Positions 44,360-54,353 are shown, counted from the first letter of the stretch. The stretch: 64,000 nt of DNA from VXOZ01 sp965220045 (GCA_965220045.1 OZ244803.1:248001-312000); one strand, 5' to 3'. The notes: generated from the letters alone by a model not told the origin. Numbers and translations: made by a program.

Positions 44360-44514
44360 GGGTGGGGGTTTGTCCCCCGCCGGAGATGGGTGGATGTGTG
44401 GCACGCAGCGAATAGAGTCCTTCCCCGAACAGACTACGGGGTGAGGTCTGCCGCACGTGTCGGCATGGAGAATACGGAAACGGATTGTCAGCCAATACAC
44501 GAGAGGACGCCCTG

Positions 44515-44913
44515 ATGAGCCCGCAAGACAGCGAAACCCATGTCAACATAGTGGCGTGGCTTCACATTGTTCTCAGCGCTTTAGGGCTGATTGTGACAGT
44601 GTTCGTTTTACTCGTCTTTGTAGTCATCGGACTGTTGCTGGCTGCGGCCGATGACGCGGCGGCCATGGGCATCTTTGCCGTGATTGCCACGATTGTTGGC
44701 GGGTTCCTCTTTCTCGTGTCCGTACCGGGACTCATAGGCGGCATTGGACTGCTGAAGCGGCAGGATTGGGCACGCATTCTCGTGCTTATCCTTAGTGTGC
44801 TCCAGTTATTCAACATTCCCTTTGGCACGGCGGTGGGCGTGTACTCACTGTGGGCGCTCACACGAGAGGAAACACAGGCGCTCTTTGGCGAAACGAGAGG
44901 CTGGAGTGAGTAG
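44515..44913 (+). CDS. Hypothetical four-helix membrane protein
   Basis: A 132-residue protein with four predicted membrane helices (about 10-42, 51-60, 62-83 and 90-112) and charged ends. A conserved-looking segment VPGLIGGIGLLKRQDWARIL between helices three and four resembles small DUF4064-type proteins. Function unknown. The ATG at 44515 has GAGAGGA 7 bases upstream. It stands alone. Confidence 0.72.
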   Translation: MSPQDSETHVNIVAWLHIVLSALGLIVTVFVLLVFVVIGLLLAAADDAAAMGIFAVIATIVGGFLFLVSVPGLIGGIGLLKRQDWARILVLILSVLQLFNIPFGTAVGVYSLWALTREETQALFGETRGWSE

Positions 44914-45004
44914 ACTGCTCTTGCCGTAGCACAATAGTAATTCGATCGGATTCCCTGCCACCCGCAAGGACGAGACATTTGCGCAATCTTACCTGCAGGC
45001 CAAA

Positions 45005-45165
45005 AGACTCCCTCTCCCTGGGGAGAGGGTTGGGGTGAGGGGTCTTCTTGCAACATTGGTCCCTTACGCTGTGCAGTGTCAACACATAGCAGCATAGAGT
45101 CGGAATGCATCTGTAGGGATTTCAGGAGATTCACCCTCACCCTAGCCCTCTCCCGTCGAGGGAGA
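45005..45165. repeat. Composite CTCTCCC-type element
   Basis: Two palindromic blocks, CCCTCTCCCTGGGGAGAGGG (about 45010-45029) and CCCTCTCCCGTCGAGGGAGA (about 45148-45167), bracket about 115 bp that include GTGAGGGGTCTTCTTGCAAC. The second block is identical in core to the one at 6229-6252. Confidence 0.75.
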
Positions 45166-45221
45166 GGGGACTTTTCTCACTTACGCTAGGGTTACGTAAA
45201 GGTCTCCAGGAGGAAGAAGGC

Positions 45222-46280
45222 ATGAGTGTGAGTACGCGACCGTACATCGATCCCGTGGAGGGGCTGATCGCCCGTGCGAAAGCAACCGCGGCGCCCATGA
45301 ACCTGCCAACCGACGCCGCCGAATGGCGCGCGTGGCATGAGCGCACCCTGATTCAAGTGCGGGAGATGATCGGGCCGTATCCCGATCCGGTACCGCTCAA
45401 CATAGAGGTGGTCGAGCGCCACAACGAAGGCAGCTACATCCGCGAGAAGGTACTCTACGACAGCGAGGAGTTTGCAACAGTGCCCGCCTGGCTCCTCACG
45501 CCGAAGAACATTAGAGAAGGAGAAAAGCGGCCCGCAATCCTGTGTGCTCACGGCCACGGACGGGGCAAAGATGACGCCGCCGGCGTGTTGCCGCCGCCCG
45601 ACCATCCGGACTACGCACGGCAAATGGAGCGGAAGTCCGGCGTCGACTATGCGCATCAGCTTGCCGAGCGCGGCTACGTCTGCCTGGCCCCGGATTGGCG
45701 CGGCTTTGGCGAGCGCCAGGGGCCGGAGGAATGGCGGCGTAGCTCTCGCGACGGCTGCAACGCGTTCTACCTGGGCTATGGCTACCTGGGTTTCCAGTTG
45801 CTGGCGCTCGACATCTGGGACGGCATGCGCGGCATTGACCTGCTGCAAGGGCTGCCGAACGTAGACCCCGACCGCATCGGCATGATCGGCCTCTCCTTCG
45901 GCGGCACGATGACCACGTATCTTTCGGCGCTGGACGAGCGCATCCGCTGCGCCGACATCGTCTGCTACCTCAGCACGATCTGGGATGCCATCGGCCATCG
46001 CGGACGGGGCAATACCTGCGGCTCGCAGTTTGCCCGCGGCCTCCTGACCTTCGGCGATATTGCTTCCGTGGCCGGCCTCATCGCGCCGCGTCCGTGCCTC
46101 GTGGAGGTCGGCGAACTCGACGACTGCTTTGTGAAGGACGACGCGCTGCGCTGCTATGCCGAGGTGGAACGCATCTACGCCGCTGCCGGCGCTGCCGACC
46201 GGCTCGACCTGGACCTGCATCCCGGCGGCCACGCCTTCAGCGGCGCCAAGGCGTTCGATTGGTTCGCGCGGTGGCTGTAG
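45222..46280 (+). CDS. Alpha/beta hydrolase (acetyl-xylan-esterase/dienelactone-hydrolase-like)
   Basis: A 352-residue serine hydrolase. The nucleophile is S225 in IGLSFGGTM; the oxyanion region is CAHGHGRGK (108-116); VEVGELDDCF supplies the acid and PGGHAFSG the His. An N-terminal helical segment of about 60 residues precedes the core, as in the abhydrolase_7/acetyl-xylan-esterase-like group. No signal peptide, so it is cytoplasmic. The ATG follows CAGGAGGAAGAAGG. An esterase acting on plant or algal polymer fragments fits the neighbourhood but is not proven. Confidence 0.85.
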   Translation: MSVSTRPYIDPVEGLIARAKATAAPMNLPTDAAEWRAWHERTLIQVREMIGPYPDPVPLNIEVVERHNEGSYIREKVLYDSEEFATVPAWLLTPKNIREGEKRPAILCAHGHGRGKDDAAGVLPPPDHPDYARQMERKSGVDYAHQLAERGYVCLAPDWRGFGERQGPEEWRRSSRDGCNAFYLGYGYLGFQLLALDIWDGMRGIDLLQGLPNVDPDRIGMIGLSFGGTMTTYLSALDERIRCADIVCYLSTIWDAIGHRGRGNTCGSQFARGLLTFGDIASVAGLIAPRPCLVEVGELDDCFVKDDALRCYAEVERIYAAAGAADRLDLDLHPGGHAFSGAKAFDWFARWL

Positions 46281-46464
46281 GTTGACTCGAGCTCAGGCTA
46301 CCAAGTGTGCTGGTGAATTCGCTCCATCGGAACGACTCTCCATATTCGCGCCACTGTAAAGTCGGCACTGAGATTCCAGCTTGACAGTATGCATTGCCAG
46401 TTCTACCATCAAAGGCAAGCAAACCCTCCATTTCCCCAATATTTGGCCGCATGAGGACAGCACA

Positions 46465-47343
46465 ATGGCACAAGTTCAGGAGTTGGGAGCCGCCACGGAA
46501 CTGAAGTTCGACCAATATGTCGGCGATCCCTACAAAGAGCAACTTTACCGCTACGACAACTGCGCCACTGGGATAGCCAGCATCGATGAGTTCTCCGATG
46601 AGCACGTGGCGTTTTATCGGGAAACCGGCTTCCTGGTCATACATGGTGTGTTTACCGAGCAGGAGGTAGAGGCGGCGCTGGCCGGCTTTACCGACCTCGT
46701 CATCGGCAAGCACCCCGAATTCGTCGGCGTGCAATTTGAGGCTGCTTCCAAGAAGTACATCCGCACGCTACCTCAGGAGCAGCAGCTCGATTGCGTGCGC
46801 AAGCTGCAACACTTTGTGCAGTTTGAGCCGCGCATGCACGCCATGGCGTGGCACCCCAACCTGCAGCAGGTCGTCAGCCGGCTCCTGGAAGCCGAACCGG
46901 AACTTTTCGCCGACCAGGCGCTCAGCAAGCCTCCCGGCATCGGACGCGAGAAGCCCTGGCACCAAGACCATGCCTTCTTCAATCTGCCCATGGGCACGCG
47001 CATCGTCGGCACGTGGACCGCGCTGGATTCCGCCACGCTCGAAAACGGCTGCATGCACGTGAAGCCCGGCACCCATAGAGAAGGCCCGGTGGTGCATTTC
47101 CGGCGGCGCGACTGGCAGATTTGCGACGAACACCTCGACCTGAACCGCGACGTCGCGGTGCCGCTCCCACCCGGCGGCGTGCTGTTCTTCGACGGCCTGA
47201 TGCATCACGGCACGCCCGCCAACCGCAGCGAAAGCCGGCGCCGGGCGTTGCAATTCCACTTCATTCCGGCGGGTACCGAGAAGACCGAGCAGGAAGACCG
47301 CATGGCGGTCTTTGGGAGTGAGGGCAAAGACGTCGAGTGCTAA
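46465..47343 (+). CDS. Phytanoyl-CoA dioxygenase-family (PhyH) protein
   Basis: A 292-residue non-haem Fe(II)/2-oxoglutarate-dependent oxygenase. The iron triad is H166-x-D168 in WHQDHAFF and H248 in MHHGTPANRS, with R258 after it as the 2-oxoglutarate anchor. DEHVAFYRETGFLVIHGVF near the start is the family opening. Bacterial members hydroxylate varied small molecules, and substrates cannot be predicted. The ATG at 46465 has GAGGA about 8 bases upstream; the frame is open further upstream. Cytoplasmic. Confidence 0.88.
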   Translation: MAQVQELGAATELKFDQYVGDPYKEQLYRYDNCATGIASIDEFSDEHVAFYRETGFLVIHGVFTEQEVEAALAGFTDLVIGKHPEFVGVQFEAASKKYIRTLPQEQQLDCVRKLQHFVQFEPRMHAMAWHPNLQQVVSRLLEAEPELFADQALSKPPGIGREKPWHQDHAFFNLPMGTRIVGTWTALDSATLENGCMHVKPGTHREGPVVHFRRRDWQICDEHLDLNRDVAVPLPPGGVLFFDGLMHHGTPANRSESRRRALQFHFIPAGTEKTEQEDRMAVFGSEGKDVEC

Positions 47344-47510
47344 GTGCATCCCAATGCGCGTTTATGTTCCACGCTGCGTTGTGCCCTGCATTGCCCAGTA
47401 AACGTCGACCTCCTCTCTCCCCCCACATTAAGCCTCGCAGGCCGCTGTGGAGGCGTGCATTCGGGCGCGTCGCGGCGGCCGGTAGCCAGTCATAGACGAA
47501 GCTCTGCTGC

Positions 47511-50162
47511 ATGACCACGGTACTGAGAGACAACCCAACGCGCTCCGGCGCATACGTCTTGGTACTCGTCATTCTGGCGGGAGCGTATGCCGCGCGTTTC
47601 AACACGTTTGCGAACGCCGGCGAGGCCCTGTATGCCCTCGGCCTTCTGCTTGCCGGAGCGGCTACGCTGGCTTGCGGGGAACTGGCGCTGGGACGCTTTC
47701 GCGAGGAGCGGCGTGACGCGTTCCTGCTCATCAGCGCGGGCCTGTGGGTTGCCGCCGTGCTGCACTTGCTCCACTTTGCGGCGTACACCGGCGTGCTCGG
47801 CCCGGAGGATGCGCTGCTGGGTGCGGCTCTCATGTTGCGGGGCCAACTTCTCCCGACACTCTTCTTTACTCTCTTTCTCGTTCTGAGTCTCTTGGCGGGT
47901 AGACAGGACCGCCCATCCACCGCGCAGCCGGGAGGTGTCTTTCTCGCCGCCGCCACGCTTGGCTTCATCGTCACCGTGGGGGCGCTCGTTTTCCCGGTAC
48001 CACAAGCCGGAGATGTCTTATTCGTACTGCGCCAAACGATTCCCTCGCTTGCGGCCCAGCCGGAACTCCTGCTGGTCGCGGGGCTTGCGGTTGCCGGCAT
48101 TGCGGGGGTAGCGCGCAACGGCAGGTGGCGCAGCGAGCCGTTCGCGCGCTGGCTGCTGCTTGCTCTCATAGTGACCCTCATTGCCCTGGCGCGTTTTCCG
48201 CTACTCAGTGCATGGCCGGCGGAGGCTGTGCTGCTGGTCGCACAAGCACTCACGCTGGCAAGCTATTGCTGCATGATCGCCGGTATCGTCACGGGAACTA
48301 TTATCCGTCCGGCAGCCTCAGGGGTAGCGGAAAGCAAGCCGCGGCCGCAAAAAGCAGATTCCGCCGCTACCGAGCCGCGTCGCGCAGCGAAGGAGCAGCC
48401 TGCACACAGTCCCGAACGCGCTCTGTATGAACTGCAGGCCCGCCATCGCGCGCTGCGCAATGCCACCGACGGCTTGCTGGTCGGCGTGCGCCAAGACGGC
48501 GCCATCACTGATTGGAAGCCGGCCGCCGACTTTGGGCCCACGGCCACGCCGAGCGAGCTCTTGGGCAAGAACGTCGCGGCAGTCTTGCCGCCGGATCAGG
48601 CCGAGGCGGTAATGGCGACGGTCGCGCAGGTGTTGTCATCGGGCAAGACGGAGCGGCTCCACTGCGCTGCCGCCGACGGCAGTATGGTCTTCGCAGGTTT
48701 GGTCGCCCCGCACGCCGCCGACGAAGCGCTGTGCATACTGCGAGACAACACCGCGTTGGCGCGAGCGCTCCAGGAGTTAGACGAACAGCGCAGTGCGGCA
48801 GATTCCCTGCGGCGGGTTACGGGGGACTGGCTCATTCGCATCACGCGGACGGGCATCATCCAGGACTTGCAGCCGCCGGCCGGTGCAGAGGCGGCCTCCT
48901 ACGCGGACATGTTCGCCGGCAAGCACCTGCAGGACGTTTTCCAAGGAGATGACGTGGCGCCGCTCGTGGCTGCCGCGGAAACGGCCCTGGCAAGCCACGA
49001 AATGCAAGAACTCTCTTTCTTGCGGCAGAGCGGCCAGGTGCTGGCCGTGCGCATCGCCACGTACGATGATGAGTCCGCGCTCTGCCTCCTGCGCGATACG
49101 ACGGAACTCGCGGAGCTGGCGGCACAACTCCAGGAGAGTGAGGAGACGAACCAAGCCCTGCGCGCGCATCTGGACCAACTGAGCGCCGAACAAAATGCTG
49201 CATTGAGCCAGGCGGTGACGTCAGCCCGCGTGCTGCGAGACCTGTTGCCGGACTTGGTGCTCCGCGTACGGGCGGATGGGACGATACTGGAGTGCAAGCC
49301 CGCCGAGAGCTTTGGGCCCGGTGACGGCGAGAGTGTGGCAAATGCCAGGATTCGCGAGGTCTTGCCGGTCGATCTGGCATCGCAGATCATGGCCGCTATC
49401 GAGCGTGTGCAGAGCAGTGAGCAGCCCCAGCGCTTCGTTTGCCATCCCGCGGGCGGTCAGGCGCTGGCGGGCGGCGTGGCGGCGCTGGTCGATGACCAGT
49501 ACCTCTGCGTGGTGCGCGACCAGACGCACCTGAAACAGTTGGAAGCCGCCCTCGTGCAGCAGGCGACGGAACTGGCCCAGGAGATTCGGGCGAAACTCGA
49601 GGAAGAATTCCTGCGCTCACTGCGGTCGGAGAATGATGTCTTGCGGGCGCACTTGCTGCGTGTGGCAGAGCTTGCCCTGGAAGGCGGCGGCGCTGCGTCC
49701 ACGGGCACGGCACACATTACCGGCCCCACGCCCAGTTCGATTGCAGGATACACCGCGCAACCGTCTGGCCCCGTCCAGCCGCCGGCAGCGAAAGACAACC
49801 AAGCCGATGCTCCTCCGTCGGCTACCCAGCCCCGGTCAGGGACGTCGTCTTTGCCGCCACCTCCCTCCTCCTTACAGGCTTCAAGTGACCCCGCCGCTGC
49901 ACCGAATGCGTCCCGCGACGGCGATTCTCGGCCAAGTGGTGAGACGCCGTTGCCCCGCACGGAAGGCGGCTTAGACGACGTTCCGCGCGGTAGCGCGGCA
50001 GTCGCCACGGCGGACACTATTACTCAAGCTGATACGGCTGTGGCGACGCAGGAAGAATCCGATCAAACGTCAAGAGTCGAGAAAAACGGCCAGATAGAGC
50101 ACAACGCGAAGACCAACGGACAACCAAGCGAGAAGAACCGGCCTTCGCAGGCAAGCCAGTGA
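47511..50162 (+). CDS. Membrane sensor with three PAS domains and no output domain
   Basis: An 883-residue protein. Residues 12-265 hold about eight hydrophobic helices resembling a MASE-type sensor (SGAYVLVLVILAGAYAARFN to CCMIAGIVTGTI). Three divergent PAS units follow: about 310-420 (RNATDGLLVGVRQDGAITDW), 430-535 (VTGDWLIRITRTGIIQDLQP) and 572-675 (LLPDLVLRVRADGTILECKP), each ending in a LCxLRD or CVVRD strand. A coiled coil spans about 676-725. The last 155 residues are low-complexity Pro/Ser/Ala/Glu and presumably disordered. There is no kinase, GGDEF, EAL, cyclase or DNA-binding domain, so the signal must be passed by protein interaction, or the tail has an unrecognised role. Confidence 0.8.
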   Translation: MTTVLRDNPTRSGAYVLVLVILAGAYAARFNTFANAGEALYALGLLLAGAATLACGELALGRFREERRDAFLLISAGLWVAAVLHLLHFAAYTGVLGPEDALLGAALMLRGQLLPTLFFTLFLVLSLLAGRQDRPSTAQPGGVFLAAATLGFIVTVGALVFPVPQAGDVLFVLRQTIPSLAAQPELLLVAGLAVAGIAGVARNGRWRSEPFARWLLLALIVTLIALARFPLLSAWPAEAVLLVAQALTLASYCCMIAGIVTGTIIRPAASGVAESKPRPQKADSAATEPRRAAKEQPAHSPERALYELQARHRALRNATDGLLVGVRQDGAITDWKPAADFGPTATPSELLGKNVAAVLPPDQAEAVMATVAQVLSSGKTERLHCAAADGSMVFAGLVAPHAADEALCILRDNTALARALQELDEQRSAADSLRRVTGDWLIRITRTGIIQDLQPPAGAEAASYADMFAGKHLQDVFQGDDVAPLVAAAETALASHEMQELSFLRQSGQVLAVRIATYDDESALCLLRDTTELAELAAQLQESEETNQALRAHLDQLSAEQNAALSQAVTSARVLRDLLPDLVLRVRADGTILECKPAESFGPGDGESVANARIREVLPVDLASQIMAAIERVQSSEQPQRFVCHPAGGQALAGGVAALVDDQYLCVVRDQTHLKQLEAALVQQATELAQEIRAKLEEEFLRSLRSENDVLRAHLLRVAELALEGGGAASTGTAHITGPTPSSIAGYTAQPSGPVQPPAAKDNQADAPPSATQPRSGTSSLPPPPSSLQASSDPAAAPNASRDGDSRPSGETPLPRTEGGLDDVPRGSAAVATADTITQADTAVATQEESDQTSRVEKNGQIEHNAKTNGQPSEKNRPSQASQ

Positions 50163-50240
50163 GGAATTCTGCTAGGCTGTGCCTTGCAGACATCCACAGC
50201 AGCATGGGAATAGAGCACAATACATTGAGGAGAGATGACA

Positions 50241-51185
50241 ATGCAACTAGCGTTACATTCGGTTAGCTATGCGGGTGTGTGGCCGGGGCAGGAAAGGCTC
50301 GCGCTCGAAGAGTTCATTCCCCGCGCGGCGGCGCTTGGCTTCAAGGGCGTGATGCTCGTCGCCAAACGACCCCATCTCTCGCTGCTCGACTATCCGTCGC
50401 ACCAGCCCGAGAAGCGGCAGGCCTTGCGCGCGCTGCTGGCGGAGCACGACCTGAGCGTGCATTCGCTGGCAGGCTACAACGACTTCACCGTCGGCCCCGA
50501 ACGGCCCGACGTGCCGTTTTGGGAACACCAAATCGTCTACATCGCCGAACTAGCAGCCCTGGCGCGCGATCTCGACTGTCCCGCCATCCGCATCTTCACC
50601 GGCTACGAGCGTGCCGGCCTGTCCTATGACGCCGGTTGGACGAGCGTGGTGACCGGCTTGCGTGAAGCGGCGCGGCTGGCCGCCGACTTTGGCGTCGTCC
50701 TTACAGTGCAAAACCATCACGACATCGCCGTTGACTTCGAGAGCATGTACCAACTCCTCTCAGAGGTTGACCACCCCAACTGCCGTGCCGCCTTCGACGC
50801 GTGGTCACCGGCGGTGCAGGGCTTGCACGGCGAAGAACTTGCAGCAGCCGTACGGCGCATGACGCCCTTCATGGCGTACACCACCGTGGCCGACTACGTT
50901 GCGCTGCCCCGCTACCGTTACGAACCGGCGTTGGTGAACTACGTTGAGGAACCCGCGCGCATGCTGGGAGTGGCAATGGGCGAAGGGCTCATCGATTATG
51001 AGACATTCTTCGATACCCTGATCGCGGAAGGCTACACCGGCACGGTGGCCTACGAGATGTGCTCCTCCCTGCGCGACGGCGGCAACCTTGACAGCCTGGA
51101 TGCCTACGCGCGGCAATTCCAGGAGTACATGGCACCGTTTGTGGCGAAGGCGAACGCCGGGGTAGCGGCGGCAGCGGTGCGCTAA
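50241..51185 (+). CDS. Sugar-phosphate isomerase/epimerase-family TIM barrel
   Basis: A 314-residue xylose-isomerase-like barrel. It opens LALHSVSYAGVWPG and has LGFKGVMLVAKRPH, LTVQNHHDIAV and GYTGTVAYEMCSS (metal-binding Glu region) in the usual order. Members isomerise or epimerise ketoses, inosose or tagatose-type sugars, often beside Gfo/Idh/MocA dehydrogenases. The ATG at 50241 has AGGAGAG 7 bases upstream; an ATG at 50235 is too close to it. Cytoplasmic; substrate unknown. Confidence 0.88.
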   Translation: MQLALHSVSYAGVWPGQERLALEEFIPRAAALGFKGVMLVAKRPHLSLLDYPSHQPEKRQALRALLAEHDLSVHSLAGYNDFTVGPERPDVPFWEHQIVYIAELAALARDLDCPAIRIFTGYERAGLSYDAGWTSVVTGLREAARLAADFGVVLTVQNHHDIAVDFESMYQLLSEVDHPNCRAAFDAWSPAVQGLHGEELAAAVRRMTPFMAYTTVADYVALPRYRYEPALVNYVEEPARMLGVAMGEGLIDYETFFDTLIAEGYTGTVAYEMCSSLRDGGNLDSLDAYARQFQEYMAPFVAKANAGVAAAAVR

Positions 51186-51310
51186 ACGCTGCCGCGCTAT
51201 GCGCGATTTACCGCCACGCCCTGGTGCTTGAGCGCAGGGTTAAGCCTGCAAGCCTGCCCAAAGCATGTTCGACAATCAAATTGGCTAACCTCAAAGGAGA
51301 GTTCGTTGCC

Positions 51311-53056
51311 GTGAATCGCTTTGTCCTGCTAGCCTTCGGAACTCTCATCGCATTCCTGCTCGTTGCGTGTGGCGAGGTAGGCATGGCGCCGGGCACGGTC
51401 ACGACCGCGCCTCCGGAAGCTCCTGAGGAAGAGCGCGTCCTTACCATTCGCTATTGGCAAGCGCCTTCCTTGCCGTTTCCGTACCTCACCGCCGGCTTCA
51501 AAGATAGAGACGCGGGCGCGATCACGTTGGAGCCGCTGGCCAACTATGATCCTGACGGCAACCTCGTGCCAAGACTGGCTGTAGAAATCCCCACTCTGGA
51601 GAACGGCGGCGTCTCCCCAGACCTGCTGACAATCACATGGAGGTTGAGAGAAGGCGTGCGCTGGTCGGACGGCAGCGCCCTGACAGCCGGGGACGTGGTG
51701 TTCACATGGCGCTACTGTGCCGATGAAGCGACCGGCTGCACCAGGCGGGACACGTTTGGCGGCATCGCCGCTGTCGAAGCCCTCGATGAGCACACGGTGA
51801 AGATAACCTTCGACAAACCGACGCCCTATCCCTATACGGCTTTTGTCAGCGCAAACACGCCAATCATTAGCAAAGCGCAATTTGCCGACTGCGTTGGCGC
51901 CGCGGCCAGGACCTGTGCAGCGCAGAACGAAGTGCCTTTGGGCACCGGCGCGTATCGCATTGTGACGTTCACGCCCAACGAAAGCGCGATGTACGAGCGT
52001 AACCCCTACTACCATGGAGAACCGGTCTACTTCGACCGCGTGGTCTTGCAGGGCGGCGGGGACGCGCTGGAGGCGGCGCGGTCCGTCCTGGTGACCGGTG
52101 CGGTCGATCACGCGTGGAACATGCAGGTAGAGCCGGACGTGCTGCGGGAGATGGAAGCGAACGGACTCGGTAAGGTCACCAACGTGTTCGCCAGCCGGGT
52201 CGAGCGCATCGTTCTGAACCAGACAAATCCGGATCTGGCGCTGGGCGACGACCGCTCGGAGTATCTCGATGGACAGAATCCCCACCCGTTCTTGACCTTC
52301 ACGCCCATCGCCCAAGCGATGTCCCTGGCGATAGACCGCACCCTCATCGCGGAGCAACTCTATGGCTTCACCGCGACGCCTGCGTGCAATCTGGTCGCGG
52401 CGCCGCCGAACTACGCTTCAACTGCGAATGATGATTGTCTGGTGCAAGACATTGCCGGCGCCAAGAAACTGCTGGACGAGAATGGCGTCGTCGACAGCGA
52501 CGGCGACGGCATTCGCGAATACAATGGCGTTCCGCTGCGGATAACGTATCAGACCACCGAAAACTCCATCAGGCAGGCTACCCAAGCCCTGATTCAAGGC
52601 TGGTGGCGGGAGATTGGGATCGAGACTGAGCTCATTCAGCACGACGCCGGCCTCTTCTTCGGCGGCGATCCGGCCGTCCACGCGGAAGAGTCGTACCTCC
52701 GGTTCTTTGCGGACGTGCAGATGTACACCGAGAGCTCCGGCGTAGATCCCCAGCAATACCTCTCACGCGGACTCTGCAGCAATGTCCAAACGCGTGACAA
52801 CGGTTGGTCAAGCGGCAATAACGCCCGCCTGTGCGACGCTGAGTACGACGCACTCTTTGCCCAACTTGCCCAAACACCCATTGGGCCGGAGCGCGAGGCG
52901 CTGGTAAAGCAACTCAACGATATTCTCATTCAAAGCTACTACGCCATTCCCCTCGTGAACCGGGGTTCGGTATCGGCAACCCTGCATACGTTGCGGGGGG
53001 TCAGGATCAACCCCTGGGACGCGGAAACGTGGAACATTGCCGAGTGGCGTCGCTGA
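51311..53056 (+). CDS. Extracellular solute-binding lipoprotein (family 5, peptide/nickel type)
   Basis: A 581-residue SBP_bac_5 protein with signal region FVLLAFGTLIAFLLVACG (lipobox LVAC). Family features: WRLREGVRWSDGSALTAGDV, GTGAYRIVTFTPNESAMYER, NPYYHGEPVYFDRVV, and near the C-terminus QLNDILIQSYYAIPLVNRG. It binds peptides or other oligomeric ligands at the cell surface. The start is a GTG with AAGGAG at about 12 bases; the frame is open upstream. It is the fifth binding protein in the window and again has no permease neighbour. Confidence 0.9.
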   Translation: MNRFVLLAFGTLIAFLLVACGEVGMAPGTVTTAPPEAPEEERVLTIRYWQAPSLPFPYLTAGFKDRDAGAITLEPLANYDPDGNLVPRLAVEIPTLENGGVSPDLLTITWRLREGVRWSDGSALTAGDVVFTWRYCADEATGCTRRDTFGGIAAVEALDEHTVKITFDKPTPYPYTAFVSANTPIISKAQFADCVGAAARTCAAQNEVPLGTGAYRIVTFTPNESAMYERNPYYHGEPVYFDRVVLQGGGDALEAARSVLVTGAVDHAWNMQVEPDVLREMEANGLGKVTNVFASRVERIVLNQTNPDLALGDDRSEYLDGQNPHPFLTFTPIAQAMSLAIDRTLIAEQLYGFTATPACNLVAAPPNYASTANDDCLVQDIAGAKKLLDENGVVDSDGDGIREYNGVPLRITYQTTENSIRQATQALIQGWWREIGIETELIQHDAGLFFGGDPAVHAEESYLRFFADVQMYTESSGVDPQQYLSRGLCSNVQTRDNGWSSGNNARLCDAEYDALFAQLAQTPIGPEREALVKQLNDILIQSYYAIPLVNRGSVSATLHTLRGVRINPWDAETWNIAEWRR

Positions 53057-54353
53057 GCGGTCTCAGTCGAGAAGACATTCAGTAAGACGTGTGAAGGGCG
53101 CCCCCTCGCAGACTCTCGCTTGCGCAGGACTGACGGATTAGGGGTATCGATGTCTTTGTAGCGCAGGGGCTTGTCCCCCGCTGTTGGCCTACCTTGTCAC
53201 AGCGGCGGAGAAGATGGATTCCCGTATTCACGGGAGTGACGGAATGAACCCGGCACTGTCTTTTATTGCGGGGGCTTGTCCCCCGCTCCTAGCCCACCTT
53301 GCCGCAACGGCAGAGAAGATGGATTCCCGTTTTCACGGGAATGACGGAAACGGTAACGCGCTAGGGCATGTGTCGCTATGAGGTGCGTAGAGCAAATTCC
53401 CCTGGTAAAGGTGCTGCGCTTGCCTCGGAATAATCCGCGAAGTTTGTAGAGGCACGATATATCGTGCCCCTACGCATGCCCTGCAATTGCGGAATACGCG
53501 TCAACACCAACCGCCATCCAGTCAGCGTGACTGATGTAAAGATGGATTCCCGTTTTCACGGGAATGACGAAACCGGTAACGCGCTAGGCTAAGCTCCTCC
53601 ATCCCCGACCACCAAGACAGACTAGATGGACTTCCGCCTGCCTGGGAATGACGGAATGAACCCGGCACTGTTATTTGTAGCGCGGGGGCTTGTCCCCGGC
53701 TCCTAGCCCCACCTTGTCGCAGCGGCGGAGAAGATGGATTCCCGTTTTCACGGGAATGACGGAATCGACAATGCGCCAGGGCATGTGTCGCTATGGGGTG
53801 CGTAGAGCTAAACCCCCTGGTAAATGTGCTGCGCTTCCCTCGGAATAATCCGCGAATTCCGTAGGGGCACGATATATCGTGCCCCTACTCATGCCCTGCA
53901 ATTGCAGAATTCGAGCCAAGACTAACTGCCAAGCAGGCCATCGGGATTGATGTCAGGATGGCATCCCGCGAAAGCGGGAACGACGGATTGTGTCGCGCTA
54001 TTCTTCTAGGTGCACCCTCACAGAGAGAATCCTCACAGAGGGAATCCTCGCGAATTCTCCCTTGCTTAGGTACAACGGATTGCGGGATTCGATAGCAATT
54101 CCTAGTAGCGCGGGGGCTTGTCCCCCGCTCTTTGCTGCCCATTTCGGCTTCCAGGGCAGAGAAGATGGATTCCCGTTTTCACGGGAATGACGGGCACGGG
54201 AGCGCTAGTTTCATGGCAATGACGGAAACCCTTGTCGGCAACTCGCCGACCACTACCGACACCACGCTGCCCATTCTCCATGCCATTGACGAACGAGACC
54301 TCTTGGAGTCACCATAGCCTCAACTACCACCGAACAAATACTGGAGGAATTCA
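53057..54353. repeat. Large gene-free repeat array with a ~260-bp duplicated composite
   Basis: About 1.3 kb, all repeats. REP-like palindromes (arms GGATTCCCGTTTTCACGGGA) lie at 53212, 53318, 53541, 53733, 53957 and 54164; GCGGGGGCTTGTCCCCCGC palindromes at 53158, 53268, 53677 and 54105; GGGGCACGATATATCGTGCCCC palindromes at 53447 and 53862. A composite of about 260 bp (GACGGAATGAACCCGGCACT to TGCCCTGCAATTGC) occurs twice, at 53238-53495 and 53650-53910. Direct octamer-type repeats of AGAGAATCCTCACAGAGGGA are at about 54024-54050. No gene is seen. Confidence 0.85.
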
